64,000 nucleotides of DNA, taken from Actinobacteria bacterium 69-20 (GTDB lineage: Bacteria; Actinomycetota; Actinomycetes; Mycobacteriales; Nakamurellaceae). Below are positions 42,082 to 51,921 of this stretch, piece after piece. Where the stretch lies: positions 615,445 to 679,444 of the forward strand of contig MKSW01000033.1 in assembly GCA_001897425.1 (NCBI GenBank). The letters run 5' to 3'. A model generated the notes under the pieces. The model saw only the letters and a list, made by a program, of their open reading frames with translations. It was not told the origin of the DNA and ran no database searches. A program made the translations under genes and the position numbers. The first letter of the stretch is position 1. Each line of letters starts with the position of its first letter.

Positions 42082-44328
42082 TCAGGCGAAGCTTCCCAGC
42101 GCCGTAGCATCGTATTTAGTAATGCCCGCCTTCAATGTCTTGCAGGCTCCGTCCGGCCCGAGCAACACGGTGGTTTCGTCACGTACGGCCTTACTCATTG
42201 ATGCAAGCTTCTTGAACCCCGATACCCACGAAAGCCTGTACTCTGCACATCGAAGCTTCTTGTGAGTGGGGGACAGCCCCTTGATTGGCTCATCGCGCAG
42301 TTTGGTGGTCTTCTGCTGCAACTCCTCGAGCGTGTGTTCCTCCTTCTGGCTGATGCGGGCCGGTTGCGGGTGATCTCCCCGCGTCTTCGCCTTGAGGTTG
42401 TCACCCAGTCTGTAAAAGAGCAGGGCCATACTGCCGGTCGAGTCGCGCATCTCCTGCAAGCGGGTCTCGAGTGCGTCGTTGAGAACGGCTGCATGTCCGC
42501 CACGTAGCTCGATGCCGAGCTGCTGGCGGAGGGCGTTCTCCACGACGTTGATCGTGGCGTACTCCTCCATGTTGGACCAATTGTTGGCAAGAGGCGTGGG
42601 GGCCTCGAACGTCCCGACGTCACCGGCGAAGAGTCTGAACAAGTCACGGCACTCGATCGTGCCCGCCCCGGCGAGCATGTTCAGCGCGTGCCCGAGCTCG
42701 TGGGCGAGGACGACAAACTGCGGTGTGTACACGGCGTTTCCGGTCAGGCCGATGTTGTCGGTGCTCTCGCCGAGCTTCTTGTCGATCAGGGCCACGTACA
42801 CGCCTTTGGCGCCATCGCCGAACTTGTAGAACTCCGTCGTGTTGCCTCGCTGCACCCGGATCCCCTTCTTTCTGGTGAGCACAGCGTCCATGAACTCGCT
42901 CGGTTGGGTGACGGCCCCGTAGTTCTGGTCGTCGTCGGGTGCGGCGGTCAGTTTCGTCATCAGGGATAGCGACTTGGCCAGCGTTTCCTTCAGGTTGCCG
43001 GCCTCCTGCTCTCCGACGTTGGTCACCTGCGCGACGGCTTTCGACTCGGTCGGAGCGGCTTCGCCCAGGTGCCCGGCCAGCTCCGGAGGAGGTGTGCCAC
43101 CGCCGATGGTCACCGACTTGTTGAGCTGAGTGCCGGTGGCGACGATGCCGTCCAGCAGTCGTTTTCCCATGGCGGAATCCATGATCTTGACCAGCATCGA
43201 GCGGGCTCGTCGCTGGAACTTGGCGTCGCCGGCGATCTTGATCGGCCCGTTGCCCGAGGCGACCTGTCGGAGGAGGTCGTAGCTTGCCTGGCGAGTCCCG
43301 AGCGGGTCCGGGCCGGTCTTGGCTTTGCCCTTGGTCGGCTTCTCTGCCTTGACGCCCGCCTTGTACAGGGCTTCGACGCACGTTTCGTGGTTCTTGTCGA
43401 GGTCGGCTTCGAGCGCCCGGATCGCCTTGGCGTCCGCTCCGTCGAGGCCGGCGATGTCTTTCGTGTCCTGGTCGGCGTACCACTGGTACAGGTAACGAGC
43501 CAGCTCGTTCAAGACGTCGAGACGCTGCGAGGGAGTCAGTTTCGACTCTCGCTTGTTGTAGTCCTTGATCGCTTCCCCGAGCGTCACCGTGGAATTCGGA
43601 CGCAGCAGTCCGGTGATCGCCTTGCGCTCGGTTACCTTCCGGCGGATCTGCTCCCTGCCCGTGGGGGTGACGTGCCGGCTGACCGATAGAGCAGCGCCCT
43701 GCCGGGTGGTGTGGGTGAGCTCGTGAGCGGGGAGCCCGGCGGGCGCCTCGGGGCTACGTCGAAGCGCACTCATCGCACCCTCGGCGGCCCGATCGGCGGC
43801 CCGTTCCGCCGGGTCGTCGGCGGCACCGACGGTCAGCGCACCCCCCGCAGCCCGATCAGCACCGGTGCGCTGGGCGACGGCGTGCCCTACCTCGTGGGCG
43901 ACAATCCTCCGCCCGCTGTCGGAACCGGGCGAATAGGCGCCCGGGGCAAAGTAGATGTCGTTCCCGTGAGTGAACGCGGTGGCCTGCAATGACTTCGCTA
44001 TACCGCCGGCCTCGGGATCAGTGTGCACCCGCAATGCCGAGAGATCCTGACCGAAATGCCCACCCCAGCGGCCGACCAGATCATCCGGCAGCGGTTGCCC
44101 GCCGCCCTGACGGCGACGCAAAGCCTCGACGACGCCAGGTGCGACAGCAGCTCCCGCCAGCGGGTCCGTCTCGGCGACCGGACTACGTCGCAAGCCACCC
44201 GGTAGAGCGTCGTAATGTGGCACCACCATAAAGGACGGTTGAGGCAGCTGGTCGTCCTGCGTGGTTGCCCCACCGGGGACCTCGGGCGACCGGGTTTTCT
44301 GCATGGCATGTGGCCTGTCGTAGCCCAT
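42082..44328 (-). CDS. Orphan DUF4157 (eCIS core) protein with M91-like metalloprotease region
   Basis: 748 residues from ATG 44328 (GGAGAG upstream); a longer frame to 44433 is unlikely. Residues ~79-156 are DUF4157: QPLPDDLVGRWGGHFGQDLS, LRVHTDPEAGG, and HEVGH at 145-149. A second, degenerate repeat AHELTHTTRQG sits at 201-211. A helical, Lys-rich middle follows. Near the end, VVLAHELGHALNML (H543-H547) with EEYATINVVENAL at ~588-600 matches the zinc site of M91 peptidases such as NleD. DUF4157 marks cargo or components of contractile injection systems, but no sheath, tube or baseplate gene is in the window. It may be a secreted toxin or an exported effector. Activity is inference. Confidence 0.8.
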   Translation of the reverse strand: MGYDRPHAMQKTRSPEVPGGATTQDDQLPQPSFMVVPHYDALPGGLRRSPVAETDPLAGAAVAPGVVEALRRRQGGGQPLPDDLVGRWGGHFGQDLSALRVHTDPEAGGIAKSLQATAFTHGNDIYFAPGAYSPGSDSGRRIVAHEVGHAVAQRTGADRAAGGALTVGAADDPAERAADRAAEGAMSALRRSPEAPAGLPAHELTHTTRQGAALSVSRHVTPTGREQIRRKVTERKAITGLLRPNSTVTLGEAIKDYNKRESKLTPSQRLDVLNELARYLYQWYADQDTKDIAGLDGADAKAIRALEADLDKNHETCVEALYKAGVKAEKPTKGKAKTGPDPLGTRQASYDLLRQVASGNGPIKIAGDAKFQRRARSMLVKIMDSAMGKRLLDGIVATGTQLNKSVTIGGGTPPPELAGHLGEAAPTESKAVAQVTNVGEQEAGNLKETLAKSLSLMTKLTAAPDDDQNYGAVTQPSEFMDAVLTRKKGIRVQRGNTTEFYKFGDGAKGVYVALIDKKLGESTDNIGLTGNAVYTPQFVVLAHELGHALNMLAGAGTIECRDLFRLFAGDVGTFEAPTPLANNWSNMEEYATINVVENALRQQLGIELRGGHAAVLNDALETRLQEMRDSTGSMALLFYRLGDNLKAKTRGDHPQPARISQKEEHTLEELQQKTTKLRDEPIKGLSPTHKKLRCAEYRLSWVSGFKKLASMSKAVRDETTVLLGPDGACKTLKAGITKYDATALGSFA

Positions 44329-44620
44329 AGCGCACTCTCTCCAGATCGACGGGTGCCAACCCAACAATCTCGGCAATGAAGCGCTGCCAGCATGCGCCGC
44401 AGCCAGCACGGCCCGCCAACGACCGATAAGCAACTATAGGCGACCTCAATGCTGTTCGATAGGCTGCGACGTCCCAGATGCCGATCCGGCATTCGAGACG
44501 GTTGCTCGGCCGGCGGGTGTGATTCGAAATACGCAGACAACGCGTCACAGCACCAGTGGACGAGGCCTGTCGCCGTCGGCATAAGCCAGGAGCGCTCGTC
44601 ATGGAAGGTGCGCGCGGCCG

Positions 44621-46048
44621 CTACCGCGAGGCGGGGTGCCGGTGTGCGCGCGCCGCTGCCGCGATCACGCCGGCCGTGGCTGCGGCGTCGAGATCGTCCG
44701 TGGCCTCCGCGCCGATCAGTCCGGCGGTGATGCGCACGTGCGGCTCGCCGGCGTCCTCGACCATGAACGGCCGCCCGGACGAGGCGCCGATGCCGTGCGT
44801 GGCCAGCAGCAGGAGCGTCGCGGTCTCGTCCGCAACCGGGACCCAAATGTTGAGCCCGTCCGAGCCCGGGACCGTGATACCGGCGGCGGCCAGCTGCGAC
44901 ACGACGACCCGGCGCCGCCGCGCGTACTCGGCGCGCGCGTGGTCCACCGCGGCGACCGCCGACGGCTCGGTGAGCAGCGTGACGAGCACGCGCTGCAGTA
45001 GCCGGCTGGTCCAGCCCTGGCCCAGGAATCGTCGATCCACGATCGGTGCGATCAGGTGCTGCGGCCCACCTAGCGCGGCGAGCCGCAGGTCCGGCCCGTG
45101 GGACTTGGAGTAGCTGCGTACGTGCAGGGTCTGCTGCGGCAGCAGCTCGCCGAGGCTCACGTCGGGGGAGGTGGCGATCGATCCGAGCGAATCGTCCTCG
45201 ACGACGAGAACGTCTCTGCCGGAAAGGATCTCGGCGAGTTCCGCGACTCGCGCCGCGGTGGTCGAGATGCCGGTCGGGTTCTGACCGCGCGGTTGCAGGA
45301 ACACCGCCCGCACGCCGGCGTCGACCACCCGCCGCAAATCCGCCGGAGCCACACCGTCCGCATCGAGCCGCAGGGGCATCACCCGGGCGCCCACCGCGTC
45401 GAGCAGGTCCAGCAGCGGCGCGAAACACGGGTCCTCGACGGCGACCCGGTCCCCGAACCGCACATGCGTGGTGGCGATCAGGTCGAGTGCGTCCATGGCG
45501 CCGTCGACCACCGTGATCCGCTCGGCGCCGAACGGCCAGTCGGCGCGCAACAACTCGGCGAGTTCCGGGAGCACCGGCTCGTCCAGATAGCTGCTGGCCC
45601 CGCCCGGCGGCTGGACGCGCCGCAGCGCAGCGGCGAGGTCGGGGAGCAACGCCGGATCGGGCGTGCCGGTGGACAGGTCCACGGTGAAGTGCGCGCGCGC
45701 ACCGTCATCCGGCGGCACCGGCAGCGCGTCCCCCTGTCTCAGCGCCGACCGGTACCGCATCGGCCCGACCTGGCGCGGCGCGATCCGGGTGCCGTTGCGC
45801 CCGTTCGCGGAGACCATTCCGGCGCGCTGCAGCATGGCCCAGGCGGAGCTGACGGTGGTGGGCGAGAGGCCGAGTTCTGTTGCGACGGAACGGATCGGCG
45901 GCAGCCGATCCCCTTCCGCGAGGTGCCCTTCGCGTATGACGCTGCTCACGGCATCGGCCAATCCGCGTGCACTGGGAGGTGTGCTCAGCGCCGCCATATG
46001 CTGCTCCAGGCGGTCCAACACCGAGGACGACGTCATAGTTTGTAACAT
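44621..46048 (-). CDS. MocR/GabR-type regulator (GntR winged helix + aminotransferase domain)
   Basis: 475 residues. N-terminal GntR domain (LADAVSSVIREGHLAEGDRLP followed by IRSVATELGLSPTTVSSAWAML), then a fold-type I aminotransferase-like domain with VEDPCFAPLLDLL, VFLQPRGQNPTG, VLVVEDDSLG and the PLP lysine in RSYSKSHGPDLR. Such proteins sense amino compounds through PLP and control vitamin B6, GABA or polyamine genes. It is divergent from the mmsA-type gene (48-base gap) and therefore a likely activator/repressor of the 46-55 kb locus. ATG 46036 is an alternative start. Confidence 0.9.
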   Translation of the reverse strand: MLQTMTSSSVLDRLEQHMAALSTPPSARGLADAVSSVIREGHLAEGDRLPPIRSVATELGLSPTTVSSAWAMLQRAGMVSANGRNGTRIAPRQVGPMRYRSALRQGDALPVPPDDGARAHFTVDLSTGTPDPALLPDLAAALRRVQPPGGASSYLDEPVLPELAELLRADWPFGAERITVVDGAMDALDLIATTHVRFGDRVAVEDPCFAPLLDLLDAVGARVMPLRLDADGVAPADLRRVVDAGVRAVFLQPRGQNPTGISTTAARVAELAEILSGRDVLVVEDDSLGSIATSPDVSLGELLPQQTLHVRSYSKSHGPDLRLAALGGPQHLIAPIVDRRFLGQGWTSRLLQRVLVTLLTEPSAVAAVDHARAEYARRRRVVVSQLAAAGITVPGSDGLNIWVPVADETATLLLLATHGIGASSGRPFMVEDAGEPHVRITAGLIGAEATDDLDAAATAGVIAAAARAHRHPASR

Positions 46049-46096
46049 AACATTCGCGCCATTGTTCGTTCCGCACCTGTGACGTACCGTGGGGCC

Positions 46097-47599
46097 ATGA
46101 GCCGCATTTCACATTGGATCGATGGCGCCCTCGCGGACGGCACCTCCGGTCGTACGAGTCCTGTTTTCAACCCGGCCACCGGCCTGCAGACCGGCGATGT
46201 CGATCTCGCCTCGGTGGCGGATGTCGACCGGGCGGTGGCGTCTGCGAAGTCCGCCGCGGACGGTTGGCGGGCCACGTCGCTGTCGCGCCGGTCGGCCGTC
46301 ATGTTCTCGTTCCGGCAGCTGCTGCACGACGCGACGGACGAGCTCGCGAAGATCATCACCGCGGAGCACGGCAAGGTGCTCTCCGATGCGGCGGCCGAGA
46401 TCGGTCGCGGGTTGGAGAACGTTGAGTACGCCTGCGGCGTGCCGGAACTGCTCAAGGGTGGGTTCTCCGAACAGGCCTCGACCGGTGTCGACGTGTACTC
46501 GATCCGGCAGCCGCTGGGTGTGGTCGCCGGGATCACGCCGTTCAATTTCCCGGCGATGGTGCCCCTGTGGATGTGCGCCAACGCGATCGCCTGCGGCAAC
46601 GCGTTCATCCTCAAGCCGAGCGAGAAGGACCCGTCGGCGTCGTTGTTCCTCGCGGAGTTGTGGCAGAAGGCGGGCCTGCCGGACGGCGTGTTCACGGTGC
46701 TGCAGGGCGACAAGGTCGCCGTAGACCGGCTTTTGGAGCATCCGGACGTCAAGGCGGTCAGCTTCGTCGGTTCCACCCCGATCGCGAAGTCGATATACGA
46801 GACCGCGACGAGGAACGGCAAGCGGGTGCAGGCCCTGGGTGGCGCGAAGAACCACATGCTGGTGCTGCCGGACGCGGATCTGGGCCTGGCGGCGGACGCC
46901 GCGGTCTCCGCCGCGTACGGCGCGGCCGGCGAGCGCTGCATGGCGATCTCGGTGGCTGTCGCGGTCGGCGATATCGCGGACGATCTGGTCGACGCCATCG
47001 CGCAGCGCATCCCGGAGCTGAACGTGGGCGACGGCGCCCAGCCGGGCACAGACATGGGTCCGCTGATCACCGCGCAGCATCGCGACAAGGTCGCCGGCTA
47101 CATCGCGGCCGGCGTGGAGTCCGGCGCCAAGGTGGTCGTGGACGGGCGTGACGGCACCGTGCACGGCGCGTTCTCGCCGTCCGGCGGGTTCTTCGTCGGC
47201 CCCACACTGCTGGACGGCGTCACACCCGAGATGAGCGTCTACACCGACGAGATCTTCGGGCCGGTTCTCGCCGTGGTCCGGGTGGAGACCTATGACGAGG
47301 CGATCGCGTTGATCAACGCGAACCCGTTCGCCAACGGCACCGCGATCTTCACGCGCGACGGCGGCGCCGCCCGCCAGTTCCAGTTCGACGTCGAGGTGGG
47401 CATGGTCGGCATCAACGTGCCGATCCCCACCCCGGTCGCCTACTACTCGTTCGGCGGCTGGAAGAACTCGCTGTTCGGCGACACGCACATGTACGGGCCG
47501 GAGGGCGTCACCTTCTATACCCGCGGCAAGGTGGTCACCTCGCGGTGGCCGGACCCGGCGACGTCGAAGATCGACCTCGGCTTCCCCACCACCCGATAG
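46097..47599 (+). CDS. mmsA: CoA-acylating methylmalonate-semialdehyde dehydrogenase (MmsA/IolA type)
   Basis: 500 residues. ITPFNFPAMVPLWM, the catalytic cysteine in AAGERCMAIS, and the C-terminal FGGWKNSLFGDTHMYG identify the MmsA subgroup, which makes acetyl-CoA or propionyl-CoA from (methyl)malonate semialdehyde. The partner class III aminotransferase downstream suggests malonate semialdehyde arises from beta-alanine. ATG 46097 is chosen over the longer open frame to 46079. Probably controlled by the divergent MocR gene. Confidence 0.92.
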   Translation: MSRISHWIDGALADGTSGRTSPVFNPATGLQTGDVDLASVADVDRAVASAKSAADGWRATSLSRRSAVMFSFRQLLHDATDELAKIITAEHGKVLSDAAAEIGRGLENVEYACGVPELLKGGFSEQASTGVDVYSIRQPLGVVAGITPFNFPAMVPLWMCANAIACGNAFILKPSEKDPSASLFLAELWQKAGLPDGVFTVLQGDKVAVDRLLEHPDVKAVSFVGSTPIAKSIYETATRNGKRVQALGGAKNHMLVLPDADLGLAADAAVSAAYGAAGERCMAISVAVAVGDIADDLVDAIAQRIPELNVGDGAQPGTDMGPLITAQHRDKVAGYIAAGVESGAKVVVDGRDGTVHGAFSPSGGFFVGPTLLDGVTPEMSVYTDEIFGPVLAVVRVETYDEAIALINANPFANGTAIFTRDGGAARQFQFDVEVGMVGINVPIPTPVAYYSFGGWKNSLFGDTHMYGPEGVTFYTRGKVVTSRWPDPATSKIDLGFPTTR

Positions 47600-47668
47600 C
47601 AGCGCAGCGCTGAGCCTGCACGGTTCGTCATCCCCGTAAACCAATCGCACACCCTGAAGGCAACATCG

Positions 47669-49039
47669 ATGAGCGCACTACCGAGCCCACTTGCGGGACT
47701 TCCCACCGACGGCGCGACCGTGAAGGCGCTGGACCGGGCGCACGTCTTCCATTCCTGGTCGGCGCAGCGGAATCTCGATCCGCTGCCGGTCGCCTCGGCG
47801 TCGGGCTCGCACTTCACCGACTTCGACGGGAACACGTACCTGGACTTCTCCAGCCAGCTGGTGAACGTGAACATCGGCTACCAGCATCCGAAGATGGTGG
47901 CCGCGATCCAAGAGCAGGCGGCGAAGCTGTGCACGATCCAGCCGTCGTTCGCCAACGATGCGCGCAGCGAGGCGGCCCGGCTGATCACGGAGATCGCTCC
48001 CGGGGACTTGAACCACGTGTTCTTCACCAACGGCGGCGCCGAGGCGAACGAGAACGCGATCCGGATGGCTCGCGCGGCCACCGGCCGGTTCAAGGTGCTC
48101 GCCGCGATCCGCTCCTACCACGGGGCGACGGCCGGGGCGATCGCGCTCACCGGTGAGCCGCGCCGCTGGGCGAACGAGCCGGGCATGCCGGGCGTCGTGC
48201 ACTACTTCGGGCCGTACCCGTACCGCTCGTCGTTCCACGCCACCACCGAGGAAGAGGAGACCACCCGCGCGCTGGAGCATCTGCGCGAACTCGTCACCCT
48301 GGAAGGCCCCGCCACCATCGCGGCCATCATCTTCGAAACCGTTGTCGGCACCAACGGCATTCTGGTGCCGCCGCCCGGCTACCTCGCCGGGGTGCGCGCC
48401 CTGTGCGACGAGTTCGGCATCATGATGATCGCGGACGAGGTGATGGCCGGCTTCGGCCGCTGCGGCGAGTGGTTCGCCGTGGACCACTGGAACGTGGTGC
48501 CGGATCTGATCTCCTTCGCCAAGGGCGTCAATTCGGGTTACGTCCCGCTCGGCGGGGTGATCATGTCCGAGAAGATCTACGAATCGTTCCTCGACCGCTA
48601 CTACGCGGGCGGCCTGACCTACTCCGGGCACCCGCTGGCCACCGCCGCGGCCGTGGCCTCGATCAACATCTTCAAGGAAGAGGGCATCGTCGAACACGCC
48701 CGCGCCATGGGCACCGACGTGATCGCACCGGCACTGGCCAAACTCGCCGCGAACCACCCGTCGATCGGTGACGTGCGTGGCCTGGGCGTCTTCTGGGCGT
48801 TGGAACTCGTCCGCAACCGCGACAGCCGCGAACCGCTGGTGCCGTTCCAGGCGTCCGGCGCCGACAACCAGCCCATGGCCGCGCTGAAGAAGGCCTGCAC
48901 CGACCGCGGCCTGATGCCCACCATCGCCGGCAATCGGCTGCACGTCACCCCGCCGTGCGTCATCACCGCGGACGAGATCGAAGAAGGCATGGCCATTCTC
49001 GACGAGGCGCTCACCACCGCCGACCAGTACTACCAGTAG
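47669..49039 (+). CDS. Class III (omega) aminotransferase
   Basis: 456 residues, PLP-dependent. Seen: FFTNGGAEANENAIRMAR (phosphate cup), SYHGATAGAIALTGEPRRW, the aspartate in MIADEVMAGFGR, and the PLP lysine in ISFAKGVNSGYVPLGG (~residue 285). It transfers amino groups from omega-amino acids or diamines such as beta-alanine, GABA or putrescine to pyruvate or 2-oxoglutarate. Between mmsA and a gamma-aminobutyraldehyde-dehydrogenase-like gene, it should produce semialdehydes for both. Confidence 0.9.
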   Translation: MSALPSPLAGLPTDGATVKALDRAHVFHSWSAQRNLDPLPVASASGSHFTDFDGNTYLDFSSQLVNVNIGYQHPKMVAAIQEQAAKLCTIQPSFANDARSEAARLITEIAPGDLNHVFFTNGGAEANENAIRMARAATGRFKVLAAIRSYHGATAGAIALTGEPRRWANEPGMPGVVHYFGPYPYRSSFHATTEEEETTRALEHLRELVTLEGPATIAAIIFETVVGTNGILVPPPGYLAGVRALCDEFGIMMIADEVMAGFGRCGEWFAVDHWNVVPDLISFAKGVNSGYVPLGGVIMSEKIYESFLDRYYAGGLTYSGHPLATAAAVASINIFKEEGIVEHARAMGTDVIAPALAKLAANHPSIGDVRGLGVFWALELVRNRDSREPLVPFQASGADNQPMAALKKACTDRGLMPTIAGNRLHVTPPCVITADEIEEGMAILDEALTTADQYYQ

Positions 49040-49084
49040 CAGCAGGCCGCCGCCGGCGGACACCGGACACGGAGGGTTACCCAG

Positions 49085-50527
49085 ATGCCCGATGGCGTAC
49101 GCGCCTTGAACAACTTCATCGGTGGTTCGTTCCGGCCCGCGGACGGGCCGGTCTCCGATGTCATCAACCCGTCGACCGGCGAGACCTATGCCACCGCACC
49201 GGTTTCCGGCGCCGCGGAGGTCGATGCCGCATTCACAGCGGCCTCCGGCGCCTTCGACGGGTGGAAGCACACGACGCCGGCCGAGCGGCAGCTCGCGCTG
49301 CTGCGGATCGCGGACCGGCTGGAGCAGCGCGCCGCCGAGTTCACCGCAGCCGAGTGCGAGAACACCGGCAAGCCAACGGCTCTCACGCTCTCCGAGGAAC
49401 TGCCGCCGTGCGTCGACCAGTTCCGTTTCTTCGCGGGAGCGGCGCGGACGATGGAGGGCCGGGCCGCGGGCGAATACCTGGCCGACCACACGTCGTACAT
49501 CCGGCGGGAGCCGGTCGGCGTCGTCGCCCAGGTGACGCCGTGGAACTACCCGCTGATGATGGCCATCTGGAAGATCGCGCCGGCGCTGGCCGCGGGGAAC
49601 ACGATCGTGCTGAAACCGTCGGACACCACGCCGGTCTCGACGCTGATGCTCGCGGAACTCGCCGCGGAGTTCCTGCCGCCGGGCGTGCTCAACGTGATCT
49701 GCGGAGACCGGGATACCGGGGCCGCGCTGGTCTCGCACCCGCGCCCGGACATGGTGGCGATCACCGGAAGCGTGCGCGCCGGCATGGCGGTGGCCCGGGC
49801 CGCGTCCGACGGGGTCAAGCGGGTGCATCTGGAGCTCGGCGGCAAGGCCCCGGTGATCGTGTTCGACGACGCCGACATCGAGGCGGCGGCAAAGGGTATC
49901 GCCGCTGCCGGGTACTTCAACGCCGGTCAGGACTGCGCCGCGGCCACCCGCGTGTTGGTCGCCCCCGGCGTGTATGACGATTTCGTCGCCGCGCTCACCG
50001 CGCAGGCGAAGAGCACCGTCACCGGCCCGCCCGAGAACACGGCGGCCACCTACGGTCCGCTGAACAATGCGAACCAGCTCCACCGGGTTGCCGGCATGGT
50101 GGACCGGTTCCCCGACCATGCCTCGGTGGAAACCGGTGGGGCGCAAGTGGATTCGCCGGGCTACTTCTACGCGCCCACGGTGGTCTCCGGGCTTCGGCAG
50201 GCCGATGAGGCCATCCAAGAGGAGATCTTCGGGCCCGTCATCACCGTGCAGAAATTCCACGGCGAGGCCGAGGCCCTTGCCTGGGCCAACGGGGTGAAGT
50301 ACGGTCTGGCGTCATCGGTGTGGACCCGTGACCACGGCCGCGCGATGCGGATGGTGCGCGAGCTGAACTTCGGTTGCGTGTGGGTCAACACCCACATCCC
50401 GTTCGTCTCCGAGATGCCGCACGGCGGGTTCGGGCATTCCGGCTATGGCAAGGACCTCTCGGTCTACGGCCTGGAGGACTACACCCGCATCAAGCACGTC
50501 ATGCACCACATCGGCAGCAGCTCGTAG
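49085..50527 (+). CDS. Gamma-aminobutyraldehyde dehydrogenase-like aldehyde dehydrogenase
   Basis: 480 residues. NAD-dependent dehydrogenase: [42 protein letters not shown], the catalytic cysteine in [11 protein letters not shown], and the C-terminal [29 protein letters not shown] (near 50420-50505), as in PatD/Prr-type enzymes that oxidise 4-aminobutanal to GABA. With the aminotransferase and the polyamine importer downstream, it indicates putrescine use. Confidence 0.9.
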   Translation: MPDGVRALNNFIGGSFRPADGPVSDVINPSTGETYATAPVSGAAEVDAAFTAASGAFDGWKHTTPAERQLALLRIADRLEQRAAEFTAAECENTGKPTALTLSEELPPCVDQFRFFAGAARTMEGRAAGEYLADHTSYIRREPVGVVAQVTPWNYPLMMAIWKIAPALAAGNTIVLKPSDTTPVSTLMLAELAAEFLPPGVLNVICGDRDTGAALVSHPRPDMVAITGSVRAGMAVARAASDGVKRVHLELGGKAPVIVFDDADIEAAAKGIAAAGYFNAGQDCAAATRVLVAPGVYDDFVAALTAQAKSTVTGPPENTAATYGPLNNANQLHRVAGMVDRFPDHASVETGGAQVDSPGYFYAPTVVSGLRQADEAIQEEIFGPVITVQKFHGEAEALAWANGVKYGLASSVWTRDHGRAMRMVRELNFGCVWVNTHIPFVSEMPHGGFGHSGYGKDLSVYGLEDYTRIKHVMHHIGSSS

Positions 50528-50641
50528 CAGTTACCGCACTCAGCAACGGGTGCTAGGTTCACACACCACCACACCAGCCGGACGCCGGTTCCGCGGCTCG
50601 TCGAGCAAGCGGAATCCGGAGCGACGACGAGGAGATCGCGT

Positions 50642-51889
50642 ATGACTGGGCCGGACGCCGCCTCGGCGGCGCGCGAGATCGGATCCGTGGTCCTGGACCG
50701 GGTCACCAAGCGGTACGGCGCCCTCGCCGCGGTGGACGACCTCACCCTCGAGATCCGTGCCGGGGAGTTCCTGTCCCTGCTCGGCCCGTCCGGCTGCGGG
50801 AAGACCACGACGCTGCGGATGATCGGTGGTTTCGAGCATCCCGACGCGGGGGACATCCGCATCTCCGGCCAGTCCGTGGTCGCCCTGCCGGCCTACAAGC
50901 GCCATGTCAACACGGTCTTCCAGGCCTATGCGCTGTTCCCGCACATGTCGGTCGCCGAGAACGTCGCTTACGGCCTGCAGCAACGTCGCACGTCCAAATC
51001 GGAGATCCGCGACCGCGTCTCGGCGGCCCTCGACATGGTGCGCATGCGCACCTTTTCGGAACGCAAGCCGACACAACTCTCCGGCGGGCAACAGCAGCGC
51101 GTCGCGCTGGCCCGGGCGCTCGTCAACCGGCCGAGCGTGCTGCTGCTGGACGAACCGCTCGCGGCCCTCGACCGCAAGCTCCGCGAGGAGATGCAACTCG
51201 AACTCAAAATGCTGCAAGCCAATCTGGGCATCACGTTCGTCTTCGTCACCCACGACCAGGGCGAGGCCTTGTCGATGAGCGACCGGATCGCGGTGATGCG
51301 GGAGGGCCGGATCGAGCAACTCGGCGACGCGTCCACGATCTACGGCGCACCCGTCTCCGCCTACGTCGCCGAGTTCGTCGGGCAACAGAACATCTTCGAC
51401 GGCACGGTGGCGGCCGATGGTCGAGGGGTGCACACCCGCTACGGCATGTTGCGCCCGGCGGACCCGGTCAGCCGCGTCCCGTCCGGAGCCGCGGCGCGGG
51501 CCATGGTGCGCCCGGAGTTCGTGCAGATCAGCACCGATCAGCCGGACACGGACGCCAACGTCGCCTGCGGCCGCGTGATCGGGGTATCCCACCTCGGCGA
51601 GACTCATCAGTTCCTGATCGAGCTGTCCCCGGAGCTCTCGCTGATCTCCCGCCGGCCGACTCCGGAGGCCCCGGACGTCACGACCGGCCAGTCCGTCTGG
51701 TGCTCGTGGTGGCCGGAGTCGGTCCAGGTCTTTCCGGCCGATGGCCCGGCCGCGCAGAGCGTGGTGAGCCCAGAGACCGTATCGAACACCGTCATATCCG
51801 AAGCGTCGAACCGTCACGCGGCCGCCGCCGAAACATCCGCCGCCGAAACACCCGCGGTCGAAACATCCGCCACCGCAACACATCCCTAG
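50642..51889 (+). CDS. potA: Spermidine/putrescine ABC transporter ATP-binding protein
   Basis: 415 residues. Walker A GPSGCGKTTTLRMI, signature LSGGQQQRVALARAL, Walker B LLLDEPLAALD and the switch histidine in VFVTHDQGEA; after ~245 a TOBE domain. The last ~60 residues are Ala/Thr/Glu-rich and look disordered; they carry an inverted copy of the dispersed motif (encoding SNTVI). It energises polyamine uptake with the next three genes, in one operon. Confidence 0.92.
   Translation: MTGPDAASAAREIGSVVLDRVTKRYGALAAVDDLTLEIRAGEFLSLLGPSGCGKTTTLRMIGGFEHPDAGDIRISGQSVVALPAYKRHVNTVFQAYALFPHMSVAENVAYGLQQRRTSKSEIRDRVSAALDMVRMRTFSERKPTQLSGGQQQRVALARALVNRPSVLLLDEPLAALDRKLREEMQLELKMLQANLGITFVFVTHDQGEALSMSDRIAVMREGRIEQLGDASTIYGAPVSAYVAEFVGQQNIFDGTVAADGRGVHTRYGMLRPADPVSRVPSGAAARAMVRPEFVQISTDQPDTDANVACGRVIGVSHLGETHQFLIELSPELSLISRRPTPEAPDVTTGQSVWCSWWPESVQVFPADGPAAQSVVSPETVSNTVISEASNRHAAAAETSAAETPAVETSATATHP
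51779..51796 (-). repeat. Dispersed motif copy 8, inverted variant, in the potA tail
   Basis: The complement reads TATGACGGTGTTCGATAC; the first 13 bases match with one change. Encodes SNTVI on the coding strand. Confidence 0.45.
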
Positions 51890-51921
51890 CCACTCATACC
51901 GCCACGAAAGGGACCGACACC

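Noticed and set aside
45935..45952. Another dispersed-motif copy (TATGACGCTGCTCACGGC) in the mocR gene
   Set aside because: It lies in the conserved winged-helix segment (SSVIREGHL), where the residues are explained by the family, so the match is probably chance.
46017..46038. Motif-like TATGACGTCGTCCTCGG at the mocR start
   Set aside because: Three changes from the core and it includes the start codon; kept out of the motif count.
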